Notes: generated by a model not told the origin, from the sequence alone. DNA of 64,000 nucleotides from Bradyrhizobium barranii subsp. barranii (GCF_017565645.3 NZ_CP086136.1:1240001-1304000); one strand, 5' to 3'; positions 1-7,969 are shown, counted from the first letter of the stretch. Numbers and translations: made by a program.

Positions 1-60
1 CGCATCAAGCGCGACACCATCGCGAACCGCCGCTTGCAGCATCAACTGCAGGTCACTTAA
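1..60 (+). CDS. C-terminal end of an unidentified reading frame cut by the window edge
   Basis: An open frame enters from the left edge and stops with TAA at 58-60, encoding 19 residues that end QLQVT. Nothing in so short a piece identifies a family. It lies inside the island end with nopT and an IS66 remnant, so a transposase tail is possible, but that is only inference from context. Confidence 0.2.
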   Translation, partial: RIKRDTIANRRLQHQLQVT

Positions 61-148
61 ACTCTAACCCTGATGAACCAGAGCCTCCCTTCTCAAAAAG
101 CCTGACCAGTCTCAAATTATCTGACGACGGACAAAAAGCTTCGAACGC

Positions 149-982
149 TCAGGACATCCTTTGTGTTACGACCGTCGATATATCACGTCGGTTCGGGTTC
201 CTGTAACGCTCGGCGAGACTCTTGAACACCTCCCCCATCTGATCTGACCGAACAGTAAACTCCCCATAGTTTGGGTCAAAGAGGGTCGTCATTCCATTCG
301 ATGTCGAGGTTGCGATTGTGTGTTTGCCACCTGCGGCGAAACGCAAGCCGAGCAAATAGACCGATGGATCGGCGGTGACTTCGTTCACTATTCGGGCAAT
401 GCGCGAAGATGAGCCAAAACTGTATCGCGTATGTTTGTCGGATGGCTCCAAACCCGCGCCACGCAACATTGCGCTTCTGGCCTGAAGGTTGTGAGAACCT
501 CCCACCCCGTCGTTTCGCAACTGATTCTTGATTTCTTCATACCGCTGCTGCCGCATTGCCGCCGAGGCATGGCTTTGAGTGCCCGGATGCAGCGCACTCA
601 TTCGGGCTGAGGGGCTGCTGTGGAGATTGAGCAGCCACTCCGCGGCCAAACCGACGCAGATACCGTCGACATTGGCCCGAGGCAATTCAGCAGTCCTGTA
701 TTCGAACAAAGCACGGATCGGCCTTGCCGGAGAGGATGGATCGGAATCGGATGATAAAGAGGATGCGCTTGGATCTAAGCGGCCTGGACTGTAAACGTTT
801 GCGTCCGAGGTATGTGGCCTGCTGCAGCAGCCGCCCATTTGGTCGAACAACTCCTCATCCGACAGGCTCTCCTGTTTGGCGCAATCCGTAAGTGCCTGCG
901 CAAAGTTGCCACTGTCCGCCGACTGGCTCGGTCCGTCAGCCCGATTGGAGCCTATGGATTGTCCACTAACTCGATTATACAT
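149..982 (-). CDS. nopT: NopT, YopT-type C58 cysteine protease, type III secreted effector
   Basis: A 277-residue protein of the YopT/AvrPphB peptidase family, injected into plant cells by the rhizobial type III secretion system. The catalytic triad is visible: Cys109 in DGICVGLAAEW, His221 in GGKHTIATST and Asp236 in LFDPNYGEF. Near residues 46-53 is FDQM followed by GGCC; in characterised NopT proteins an equivalent site is self-cleaved, exposing a Gly and Cys residues for myristoylation and palmitoylation that target the plant membrane. The variable N-terminal part (about 1-90) is Ser-rich, as expected for a secretion signal. A tts box lies about 50 bp upstream. The gene sits at the end of a genomic island, next to IS66 debris and a tRNA-Phe fragment. 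Family assignment is firm; host target and activity are inferred. Confidence 0.93.
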   Translation of the reverse strand: MYNRVSGQSIGSNRADGPSQSADSGNFAQALTDCAKQESLSDEELFDQMGGCCSRPHTSDANVYSPGRLDPSASSLSSDSDPSSPARPIRALFEYRTAELPRANVDGICVGLAAEWLLNLHSSPSARMSALHPGTQSHASAAMRQQRYEEIKNQLRNDGVGGSHNLQARSAMLRGAGLEPSDKHTRYSFGSSSRIARIVNEVTADPSVYLLGLRFAAGGKHTIATSTSNGMTTLFDPNYGEFTVRSDQMGEVFKSLAERYRNPNRRDISTVVTQRMS

Positions 983-1030
983 GATGGTTCGCCTGCCTCT
1001 TCAGCGCCCGTTTGCTCAGATCGAGTGCCG

Positions 1031-1055
1031 GCTAATGATGTTGCGACAAGCTGAC
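1031..1055 (-). promoter_or_regulatory. tts box upstream of nopT
   Basis: Read on the minus strand this begins GTCAGCTTGTCGCAAC, matching the conserved first half (GTCAGCTTnTCG) of the tts box bound by the regulator TtsI; the distal half is weaker but ends in TTAGC. The box ends 48 bp before the nopT start codon, a normal distance. A partial second GTCAGCTCGTC lies just upstream at 1057-1067. TtsI is induced by NodD and flavonoids, so symbiosis-dependent expression is expected. Confidence 0.75.
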
Positions 1056-1087
1056 GACGAGCTGACGAGCAGATAAGCCCGGAACTG

Positions 1088-1399
1088 TTATCGATCCATG
1101 TCCCGATGTTTGGCGAATATACGCTCGGCTTTGCGGTCGGCTGCATAGACATAGGCGATGCCGGCCGGATCGAGGTCGCCCCAGGACCTGTCGTCGGCGG
1201 CATAGGCCCAGAGCTGGCCGGTCTTGGTGCGCCCTCGACCGGGATCGAGCACCGGCGCCGTCGTCTCGTCGGCGAACAGCTTGGACCTCGCTCGAAGCAC
1301 CGCAAGAAGGCGCTCATGCAACGGGCGCAGATGGAAGGCGGCATTCCCAACCCAGTCCGCCAGTGTCGATCGATCGAGAGTGATAGAGCTGGCGGGCAT
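1088..1399 (-). pseudogene. IS66-family transposase (TnpC) internal fragment
   Basis: About 103 residues of an IS66-type transposase remain, including LDRSTLADWVG, FADETTAPVLDPG and the characteristic YAADRKAER segment. The intact protein is around 500 residues, so both ends are missing: the N-terminal part is absent upstream and the frame stops shortly after AADRKAER. No IS66 terminal inverted repeats or TnpA/TnpB partners are visible nearby. It is dead insertion-sequence debris, typical of the end of a symbiosis island. Confidence 0.85.
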
Positions 1400-1513
1400 A
1401 GATCATTGACCTGCAGATAGTTAGACAAAACTGCCCCATGTCATTGATGTTTGATAGCCAGTTAGATGGCGATAAGTGCTCTAAGCGATTGTCATTCCTC
1501 AAGAAACATCAGC

Positions 1514-1558
1514 CTGAAAATCGCAGTGTCGGTGGTTCGATTCCGCCCCTGGGCACCA
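1514..1558 (+). other. 3' fragment of tRNA-Phe(GAA), probable attachment site of the island
   Basis: The 45 bp reproduce the 3' part of tRNA-Phe: anticodon loop CTGAAAA (1514-1520), the 3' anticodon strand TCGCA, variable loop GTGTC, T stem-loop GGTGG-TTCGATT-CCGCC (1531-1547), acceptor strand CCTGGGC and ACCA ending at 1558. The 5' half (acceptor strand, D arm, 5' anticodon strand) is absent; the preceding bases cannot complete the fold. This is the usual footprint of tyrosine-integrase islands that enter the 3' end of a tRNA gene and leave a partial duplicate at the far end. Sequence left of it is island-like and sequence right of it looks chromosomal. It is not expected to yield a working tRNA. 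Confidence 0.85.
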
Positions 1559-1679
1559 TCCTGGTGTTTGCCCTCGTTCTCCGGCATCCGCTGACGCCAA
1601 TCTCTCCGGCCTATTCCAGGAATGCCACGCATCGTGGCTGAGCGCGAACCTTGGTTCAGCGGGCGCGGTGCTGCTGACG

Positions 1680-1823
1680 ATGCTCATTCATGGCTGCGCC
1701 CGCTTCAAGGCGGAATGCAACGATGATTTCCGCCCGCTCCAGGAGCCAAACCTCATCGTCGTCGCCATCGCGGTCGCCGTTCTGATGACGTTCTTCCAGT
1801 GGTTGATCACCACGGGCGGATGA
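1680..1823 (+). CDS. possible small membrane protein
   Basis: A 47-codon frame from an ATG at 1680 to TGA at 1821-1823. It carries a charged, Cys-containing N-terminal part and one clear hydrophobic span near the C-terminus (IVVAIAVAVLMTFF) ending WLITTGG. No ribosome-binding site is convincing, and the open frame extends upstream toward the tRNA fragment, so it could also be the surviving tail of a gene cut by island insertion. Family unknown. Confidence 0.3.
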   Translation: MLIHGCARFKAECNDDFRPLQEPNLIVVAIAVAVLMTFFQWLITTGG

Positions 1824-1938
1824 CGAGAGCGGCCGAATCAAGTTGCAGGGTTCGGCGATGCAACTTCAATCGGCGCGTGATATCCTCGTCTCGGGGGGAT
1901 GGAATGGACTGTCCCTCCGCATCTGGAAGGACATGGCC

Positions 1939-2442
1939 ATGACGTTGTCGTCACGCTTCGTTGCGCGTCCCGCTGTCACATTCCCATCGATTGCACTGTT
2001 GCTGTGCGGCCTGAGCGGCACGGCAATGTCTCAACCGACGCCCACCGAGACTCAGCTTCCCAGCATCACGGTCGACGCGCCGAGACAGGTGGCGAGGCCG
2101 CACAAGCCAACGCATCACGTGGCCATCCGCAGCACCGGGTATCGGACATCGCCAGTCACATCGCCAGCCACATCGACGGCCGCGGCGGCGCCGATGTCGG
2201 ATGCCGCGAGGCTCGCCAAGCTCGAACGCGAAACGAGCAGCTGTGCCGGCGGTTGCCAATCGAGCTTCAAGACGGGAAATCAGCCCTGGGTCGGCTGCAA
2301 CGCTTCGGGCGGCGTGTACTCCTTCACGTGCCGGAACGTCGGCAACTTCAAGACTTACGACGAGTGCAAGGAAGCCGGACGGGTCACCGGCTGGCGATCG
2401 GGCGAGACCTCGGCGTATTGCAGCAGCCTGGCGTTGAAGTAA
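1939..2442 (+). CDS. exported protein of unknown function with C-terminal Cys-rich region
   Basis: About 167 residues. The start at 1939 is preferred because GGAAGG lies 8 bases upstream and it puts a signal peptide at the N-terminus (hydrophobic FPSIALLLCGLSG, likely cleaved after AMSQ). The mature part begins with a Pro/Thr-rich linker containing LPSITVDAPR, then an Ala/Thr-rich stretch, and ends in a domain with six cysteines (SSCAGGCQSSF, VGCNASGG, FTCRNVG, DECKEAG, AYCSSLALK) that probably forms disulfides in the periplasm. The last codons and the following ~110 bp recur 2.4 kb downstream as a direct repeat. It is the first gene of core-type sequence after the island junction. Family not recognised. 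Confidence 0.72.
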   Translation: MTLSSRFVARPAVTFPSIALLLCGLSGTAMSQPTPTETQLPSITVDAPRQVARPHKPTHHVAIRSTGYRTSPVTSPATSTAAAAPMSDAARLAKLERETSSCAGGCQSSFKTGNQPWVGCNASGGVYSFTCRNVGNFKTYDECKEAGRVTGWRSGETSAYCSSLALK

Positions 2443-2558
2443 GGGGCGGCTGGGGTTGAGGAGGCTCGTCGGCTAGGCTAGCCTCCTCCGATCGGACTGG
2501 GCACAGTCGCCCGCGTATCGATAATCACGGCGTGATCGCCGGTACCTATCATCGCACG
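2429..2558 (+). repeat. direct repeat copy 1 (about 130 bp)
   Basis: Starts in the last codons of the preceding gene (encoding LALK and stop), continues through a hairpin (stem 2458-2466 with 2480-2488, GAGGAGGCT and AGCCTCCTC) and ends around ATCGCACG. A diverged copy lies at 4849-4977 in the same orientation. The hairpin is kept in both copies despite substitutions, so it may act as a transcription terminator although no T-run follows. Confidence 0.8.
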
Positions 2559-2697
2559 CTGCGGTTCCGGTCGAAAACGCGACCAAGCCCAATAATGCTC
2601 AGTAGCGCTCCGTCAGAACTTCGAACCGACACCTCGATTGTCGATGCGAGAGCGATCCGGTGGGCAACCTGCAAACCCGCAAGACGAAGTCTGCCTT

Positions 2698-3090
2698 CTA
2701 ACTCCCTTTGGGCCCGGGCGGTCCGATCGGGCCCGCAGGTCCGGCCGGCCCTGGAGGACCCGCTGGCCCGGGGAGGCCGCAATTCTGTATCACCACGTCT
2801 CTCGTATCTGGTCCGGACGTGATCTTCACGATACAAGTCGATGGAAACTCCGGTCCAATCCACCGAAATCCTCCGGTCGAAGTGCTCTCGACTTTCACGG
2901 TTTTGCTCGGACTGATCTTGATTTCCACGCTGGGCTCGCGGGGTCGTCTTACTCTTCCGACGATGACCAACTCGCCCTGCGATATGGTGGCGGTTGTTAT
3001 GAATATTTCCGCATGCGCGCTTTCAGTCGACGCAATTGCAAAGCCAGCAATAAGAGCTCCGACGGTGCCAAAAGGCTTTGCGAACATCAT
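2698..3090 (-). CDS. secreted protein with collagen-like Gly-X-Y tail
   Basis: A 130-residue precursor. Residues 1-27 form a signal peptide (LIAGFAIASTESAHA then EIF). The middle (about 28-104) is predicted beta-rich, with SPSKTVKVESTSTGGF and TCIVKITSG; two Cys residues bracket it. The C-terminal ~25 residues are an uninterrupted collagen-like Gly-X-Y run (GLPGPAGPPGPAGP and onward) ending PKGS. Such short runs occur in bacterial collagen-like proteins and could drive trimerisation. GGGGAGG lies upstream of two adjacent ATG codons (3090 and 3087); the second has better spacing. It is on the same strand as the next three small genes. Function unknown. Confidence 0.75.
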   Translation of the reverse strand: MMFAKPFGTVGALIAGFAIASTESAHAEIFITTATISQGELVIVGRVRRPREPSVEIKISPSKTVKVESTSTGGFRWIGPEFPSTCIVKITSGPDTRDVVIQNCGLPGPAGPPGPAGPAGPIGPPGPKGS

Positions 3091-3117
3091 GGGCCTCCCC
3101 GCTTCCCTCGCCGATGG

Positions 3118-3501
3118 TTAGGAGACCAGTTTGGTGCGAAGGCGCCCGTACTCGGTGTCGGTTATGGATCCCGATTTTTTGAGCTGATCGAGCTTGGAAA
3201 GCTCGTCGGCGACACTAAAGCCGACGATGTGCCGTAATTCCTCGCGCGCCCGCTGAGCCTGCTCAGCGCTGCGTTCCGCCATCCCCCTGCCTTGGGTGAT
3301 GAGGTAGGCAAAGATGCCGAGGTAGGAGGTCAGAACAAGTGCAAGCACCCACAGTGCCTTACCCCATCCGGAAATGTCGTGGCGCCTGAACAGGTCGCCA
3401 TAGATGACAATGAGCAGCCAGAACCAAACGACAAATGCGAATACAGCAATTATATCCATCAGGAAATTTCGATATGTGAATCCTTCCTGAGCGAAGAACA
3501 T
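3118..3501 (-). CDS. membrane protein with C-terminal SHOCT domain
   Basis: 127 residues from the ATG at 3501, chosen because AAGGAG precedes it. Two membrane spans are visible (about residues 15-35, IIAVFAFVVWFWLLIVIY, and 48-70, ALWVLALVLTSYLGIFAYLI), in the arrangement of PLD-nuclease N-terminal-like small membrane proteins. An Arg/Glu-rich helix follows, and the last ~30 residues (ELSKLDQLKKSGSITDTEY) match the SHOCT domain, a short motif often attached to membrane proteins. It lies 27 bp upstream of the collagen-like gene on the same strand, so the two may be co-transcribed. Role unknown. Confidence 0.78.
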   Translation of the reverse strand: MFFAQEGFTYRNFLMDIIAVFAFVVWFWLLIVIYGDLFRRHDISGWGKALWVLALVLTSYLGIFAYLITQGRGMAERSAEQAQRAREELRHIVGFSVADELSKLDQLKKSGSITDTEYGRLRTKLVS

Positions 3502-3568
3502 TGCGATCTCCTTATTGAGTTGCCGTTCTCGATCTTTTCTGTAAGCCAGTCGCACGGCCCGCGAAGGC

Positions 3569-3841
3569 TCAACGGCAGTACCGATGCGACACGCGGTGCG
3601 ACCTTCCGCTGGTCGAGCGGTACCAGCAGTTGCCGTTCCTCCAATAATATCGATGCCAATGTTGATGTCGCCGGTGGGCGCCCGCGATGGCTCCGGCCGT
3701 CGCCCCTATGGCGGCGCCGCGGCGACCACCAACAGCACCACCGATGACGGCACCTCGAAGCGCACTCTGAGCAAATGATTCGCTGGAAGGGACCATTCCT
3801 GCGAACGAGAGCAGGATGACGAACAGTGCAAGCTTTCGCAT
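3569..3841 (-). CDS. small exported glycine-zipper protein
   Basis: 90 residues from the ATG at 3841, which has AGGGAAGG upstream. A signal peptide (LALFVILLSFAGMVPSS, cleavage near SFAQ) is followed by a glycine-zipper helix (GAVIGGAVGGRRGAAIGA) like those that insert into or span outer-membrane or envelope layers, then a basic, Tyr/Trp/His-rich tail with two Cys. It lies between the SHOCT gene and the DUF3551 gene, all on the minus strand. No specific function can be named. Confidence 0.7.
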   Translation of the reverse strand: MRKLALFVILLSFAGMVPSSESFAQSALRGAVIGGAVGGRRGAAIGATAGAIAGAHRRHQHWHRYYWRNGNCWYRSTSGRSHRVSHRYCR

Positions 3842-3905
3842 CGGGGGCCTTCCCTTGATTGATCGCTTCTGCCATGCCGTGCCGCCGAATAGCTCCGAGC
3901 GGTGA

Positions 3906-4133
3906 TTAGCGCCGCCGCGGAGCGGCATAGCGCGGGTTGATGCCGCAATATGCGTTCGTGCCAGAAGCAGCAGCCAGGCATTGCGAGCGGGTGGCGAACT
4001 GACAATTGCCCGGAAAGCCCCAATTGCGACCTCGCAGGCAGTATCGATCCGCCTCGGCAGCTCGGACTGGCTCCAAAAAAGCAAGGAATACAGCGGCAGT
4101 GAGTAACGTCAGCATCGGAGCGACACGATCCAT
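3906..4133 (-). CDS. DUF3551 family small exported protein
   Basis: 75 residues with a signal peptide (LTLLTAAVFLAFLEPVRA) and a short mature domain of the DUF3551 type: YCLRGRNWGFPGNC, then CLAAASGTNAYCG near the C-terminus, with four conserved Cys that can pair. CGGAG lies just upstream of the ATG at 4133. DUF3551 proteins are abundant and multi-copy in Bradyrhizobiaceae, which supports the host assignment. Their function is not established. Confidence 0.82.
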   Translation of the reverse strand: MDRVAPMLTLLTAAVFLAFLEPVRAAEADRYCLRGRNWGFPGNCQFATRSQCLAAASGTNAYCGINPRYAAPRRR

Positions 4134-4202
4134 ATCGATCTCCGTGGATGGATGGAGGTGAATATACTGGCGGCGCGAGCGGAATACCGCCAGTAAAAGC
4201 CC

Positions 4203-4543
4203 TTGCCAGACGCTGGGGCGTTTATTGATGCTACCTGGCGCGAAAAGCGCTCATGCTATTCAGGCTCGGAACCGCTTGTAGGTAAACGTAACAATTGCCA
4301 TTGCGTGTCCTTGAATGCGGACCGCTGGCCGGATGACGTACGGCTTTCGGATATCGAGCCCCGTTTGATCTGCGCCGCCTGCGGCAGGCGGGCGCCGATG
4401 TCGCGCCAGATGGAGCCGCAGAGACATGGTTCGGGGAGAACGATCCTGAGGGCGTGGCGTTTGAATATGAGGTTCTGAACCGGATCGGCCGCAGGACTAT
4501 CTACGCCATGTTAGTAATCGTTGTGCTGCTGATCGACTGGTAG
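4203..4543 (+). pseudogene. decayed or frameshifted small gene, zinc-ribbon-like remnant
   Basis: The first frame (4203 to about 4388) contains DDVRLSDIEPRLICAACGRR, resembling small single-CxxC proteins frequent in Bradyrhizobium. A one-base shift near 4388 continues into GADVAPDGAAETWFGEN and on through FEYEVLNRIGRR to a hydrophobic end (MLVIVVLLIDW) stopping at 4541-4543. Two explanations remain: one gene with a lost base, or two adjacent remnants. No good ribosome-binding site is visible. The rest of the 4134-4700 gap shows nothing else recognisable. Confidence 0.3.
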
Positions 4544-4700
4544 ATTCTCGCACCGCTTTGAAGGAGTGAGACGTCGTCGCGCAAGGCCAATGAACCTTGC
4601 ATACTTGTAACGAGGCGGACACCGAAGCGCCTTCTGGGGTAAATGCTGGCGGAATGTGAGGGCTTATAAAAGCCGACCCTGGCCCACGGGATTTACTCCG

Positions 4701-4787
4701 ATGTTATTTCAAGCGGCGATTATTTGCCTGATCGTACTCAGCATCGGCGTTCTCGTCGCCCACGCGGTTGACGCTCTCAGAACGTAG
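4701..4787 (+). CDS. 28-residue single-span membrane peptide
   Basis: ATG at 4701 to TAG at 4785-4787 encodes MLFQAAIICLIVLSIG followed by VLVAHAVDALRT: a single hydrophobic helix with a short charged tail. A strong GC hairpin (4791-4814) begins 3 bases after the stop, which fits a short monocistronic transcript. Very short proteins of this shape recur in Bradyrhizobium genomes in my knowledge. No strong Shine-Dalgarno sequence is visible, so support is moderate. Confidence 0.5.
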   Translation: MLFQAAIICLIVLSIGVLVAHAVDALRT

Positions 4788-4790
4788 CGA

Positions 4791-4814
4791 GCCCGCCAGC
4801 GTGAACCGGCGGGC
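4791..4814 (+). terminator. stem-loop terminator after the 28-residue gene
   Basis: GCCCGCC at 4791-4797 pairs with GGCGGGC at 4808-4814 around a 10-base loop; the downstream tract (CTCCATCTCGGTCTTCTC) is pyrimidine-rich rather than a pure T-run. Confidence 0.6.
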
Positions 4815-4848
4815 CTCCATCTCGGTCTTCTCAGTTCACGCCCAGAGT

Positions 4849-4977
4849 CTGGCGTTGAAGTAGATGCGGCTGGGGTTGAGGAGGTTCGTCCGCTGGGCAG
4901 CCTCCTCCGATCGGACTGGGGTACAGTCGCCCGCGCATCGATCATCACGGCGTGATCGCCGATACATGTCATCGCAC
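4849..4977 (+). repeat. direct repeat copy 2 (about 129 bp)
   Basis: Diverged second copy of 2429-2558, again starting with codons for LALK and a stop (TAG here, TAA in copy 1) although no gene body precedes it. The hairpin is retained (4878-4886 with 4899-4907) with one G-T pair. The piece of coding sequence suggests a lost paralogue of the gene at 1939 or a segmental duplication. Confidence 0.8.
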
Positions 4978-5024
4978 CGGCATGTCGCTCTCGCTCATAC
5001 GAGCTGTTCGTCCGCTTGCGTCTT

Positions 5025-7144
5025 CTATCGCCCCGCCTTCGCCAAGCCCGCCAGGCTCGCCGCCAGCTCATCGCTTCGGAACGGCTTCGTCAGCCGCGAC
5101 AGGTCCGGCGTGATGCCTTCGTTGTTGGCGTAGCCTGACACGACGAGGATCTGGAGCTCGGGATATTGATTGCGCAGCGCGAGGCCGAGGTCTGTGCCGC
5201 TCATGCCGGGCATCAAATGGTCGGTGACGAGCAGGTTCGGCCGCAGGCCTTCCCTGACGCGCTGAAGCGCGTCCTCCGCCGAGGCGGCTTCGACGACGTT
5301 GTAGCCGAGCTCGCCCAGCATCTCGGCGGTGCTCATGCGCACCAGCGGTTCGTCATCCACCAGCAGAGCCGTGCCGACGGGCTGTGGCCGCAGTTTTGAT
5401 TGCGGGACGGCATCAATGGCGCTCGCGACGGCGTGGCTGACCGGCAGCCACAGCTCGACCGTCGTCCCCGCGCCCACGGCGCTCCTGATCGTCAGCGCGC
5501 CGCCGAGCTGTGACGCAAGGCCGTGGACCATCGAGAGACCGAGACCGGTGCCTCGCCCGACGCCCTTGGTCGAGAAGAACGGTTCGACGGCGTGGGCCAG
5601 CGTGAACTCGTCCATGCCGATGCCGGTATCGGCGACGGAGATGCAGACATAGGCGCCCGGTGCCAATTCCGAATTGTGAGAGTCTCCAACCGTCCGGGCC
5701 TTCGCCGAGATGCGCAGCTTGCCGCCGCCGGGCATGGCATCCCTGGCGTTCACGCTGAGGTTCAGGATCGCCATCTCGATCTGGTTGGGATCAGCCATGG
5801 CCGCAGGAAGGTCTTCCGGCGTGTCCACCGTCACCTGGATTTGCGGTCCGGTCGTGCTCGAGATCAGGTCTCCCATCTCGGCAACGAGGAGACCGATGTT
5901 GACGGGAATGGCCTGAAGCGGTTGCCGGCGCGCGAAAGCGAGCAGGCGCTGAACCAGCGTCTTGGCGCGCTCGGCCGCCTGTGCCGCGCCGGCGATGAGG
6001 CGATGCTCGCGCTCGCCGCCGATGCCCTTGCGCTGAAACAGGTCGAGCAGGCCGACGATCGGCGTGAGCAGATTGTTGAAGTCGTGCGCGACGCCGCCCG
6101 TGAGCTGGCCCATGGCCTCCATCTTCTGGGCCTGGCGGAGCGCCTCCTCGGCCTGCGCGAGTCGCGCCTGCTCCTCCAGGCGATCCGTCACGTCGACCCC
6201 GGTCAGGAACGCGCCGATCCGCGTGCCGTCCGGAGCGCGCAGCGCCTCGAACTTCATCTCGTAGACGCGGCGGTCGAACCGGGGATCGCCGAACTCATCG
6301 ATGTTGGTGAAGGCTTCGCCGGCCAGCGCCCGGCTCCAGATCGCGGTCGCCGCAGCGAGATGCTCGGGCCGGTCGGCCAGAAATTCGTGCAGGGAATCGC
6401 CGATCTGCGGCCGCCTGCCGTAGATGCGCTGATAGGCATCGGCGCAGGACGTGTTGATCGCCAGCCAGCGATAATCGCGATCGAGCGCCTGGATCTGTCC
6501 GTCGGTGGTTTCCACGATCGTCGCCAGCAAATGACGCTCGGCGGTGCGTTCGGCGACGCGCTGCTCGAGGGTCGTGGTCAGCTCCCTGTATCGCGCTTCG
6601 CTCGCCCGCAGCCGCGTCTCGCCCAGTACGCGCTCCGTCGTCTCGGACACGATGCAAAGCACTCCGCCGACCGAGCCGTCATCGTCCCGTACGGCCGAGT
6701 AGGAGACGTCCCAGTAGCTGGTTTCGCCGTAGCCGTGGCGCTCGACGTAGAACGGACGATCCTTGGCGGCGAATGTCTTTCTGGTTCGGCGCACGCCCGA
6801 CAGGAGCGGTTCGAGATCGTCCCACAGCTCCCCCCAGTTTTCGATCGCGGGGCGACCGAGGGCGCGGGGATGATTGGCGCCGATGCCCGGGGCGTAGGCG
6901 TCATTGTAGAGCGGACGAAGTCGGGCCCCCAGAACAGGACGATCTGGGCTTGCGCGGCCAGCAGCATGCTGACCGTCGTTTTCAGCGCCTGAGACCAATC
7001 GCGGGGATGACCGAGCGGTGAATCCGACCAGTCGCGGGCGCTCATCATCGCGCCCAGCTTGCCCCCGTCAGCGAGGAAGCCCAATTCAATCGACCGCCGA
7101 GCAGCCTTCTCAGACAGCACCGGATCCCCCGCTACGCGCGACAC
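5025..7144 (-). pseudogene. hybrid histidine kinase with PAS domains and receiver (one-base frameshift)
   Basis: A two-component sensor of about 700 residues. From the N-terminus: a region with DWSDSPLGHPRDW and FWGPDF typical of PAS-type kinases, a second PAS/PAC block with DVTDRLEEQ, a coiled linker, the phosphoacceptor box [11 protein letters not shown], ATPase boxes (NLSVNARDAMPGG, VADTGIGM, GRGTGLGLSMV) and a C-terminal receiver (LLVDDEPLVR, phosphoacceptor Asp in LVTDHLMPG, Lys in LTKPF). The first ~75 codons (7144 to about 6917) are in another frame from the rest; adding one base in the GTCCGCTC context (6906-6916) restores FVRLYNDAY. All catalytic boxes are intact, so this may be an assembly indel. 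It is monocistronic, with no partner regulator next to it. Confidence 0.82.
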
Positions 7145-7287
7145 GGGCGTCCTTGCCCATTCGAGCCGGCTTTCGAGGGCTCGTGCTCAAGCGCAGATAA
7201 CACCCGGCGCGCGCTCTGGTTCCATTCCAGTCGATTCCCGCCGTCCTTGTGCTATTGCTGCTCCCCGCAACTTGACGCGAGGTTCCC

Positions 7288-7950
7288 ATGCTCCCCATTC
7301 CCGCCGACATCTTCACCGAGCCCGAGGACGTCTCGCCCGACGGCCTTGCCAATCTCGGCCCACTCCGCCGGCTCGCAGGGAGCTGGCAGGCGGACAAGGG
7401 CATCGACATCAATCCGAAGGCGGAGGGGCCGGAGCGGCGGACCTTCATCGAGCGCATCCGCATGGACCCGATCGACCCGCAGGCCAACGGGCCGCAGCTG
7501 TTTTACGGGCTGCGCTATCACATCCACATCAACACGCCCGAGGAAGACATCACCTTCCACGACCAGGTCGGCTACTGGCTGTGGGAGCCCGCGACCGGGC
7601 TGATCATGCAGACGCTCGCGATTCCGCGCGGACAGGTCTTGCTCGCCTCGGGCAAGGCCGGGCCGGATGACAGGAAGATATCGGTCACGGCGAAGCGCGG
7701 CGACACGGCTTACGGAATCTGCTCGACCGATTTCCTGGAACAGGCCTTCCGCACCGATTCCTATCGCTGCGACATCACCTTCAACGATGACGGAAGCTGG
7801 AGCTATCTGATCCAGACCGAGTTGTTCGTGCGCGGCGCGCCGTTCAATCATCACGACAGCAACACGCTGAAGCTCGTCGCGCCGCCAAAGCTCAATCCGC
7901 TGGCGGTGATCGTGAAGGATCGCGCCGGGCGCGATGGATCAGCGGCCTGA
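7288..7950 (+). CDS. heme-binding beta-barrel (nitrobindin-like, FABP-fold) protein
   Basis: 220 residues, cytoplasmic, no signal peptide. The fold family is suggested by LGPLRRLAGSWQADKG at about 24-39, corresponding to the N-terminal Gly-x-Trp strand of nitrobindin/THAP4-like barrels, by alternating beta strands (FYGLRYHIHI, VGYWLWEP) and by a late His pair in FNHHDSNTL, where the family carries its heme-ligand His. The start at 7288 has GCGAGG upstream. The next gene starts 19 bp after the stop, so the two are probably co-transcribed. Heme binding is inferred from family resemblance, and the Gly-x-Trp motif is not a perfect match. Confidence 0.68.
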   Translation: MLPIPADIFTEPEDVSPDGLANLGPLRRLAGSWQADKGIDINPKAEGPERRTFIERIRMDPIDPQANGPQLFYGLRYHIHINTPEEDITFHDQVGYWLWEPATGLIMQTLAIPRGQVLLASGKAGPDDRKISVTAKRGDTAYGICSTDFLEQAFRTDSYRCDITFNDDGSWSYLIQTELFVRGAPFNHHDSNTLKLVAPPKLNPLAVIVKDRAGRDGSAA

Positions 7951-7969
7951 AGCGTACCCGGAGAATTGC

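Noticed and set aside
1499..1687. Minus-strand frame overlapping the tRNA fragment (contains GAESNHRHCDFQ)
   Set aside because: This is the familiar spurious translation of the 3' end of tRNA genes, not a protein.
2708..3121. Plus-strand frame also rich in Gly-Pro triplets
   Set aside because: Gly (GGN) and Pro (CCN) codons are complementary, so the reverse strand of a collagen-like gene also reads Gly/Pro. Only the minus strand has a signal peptide and ribosome-binding site.
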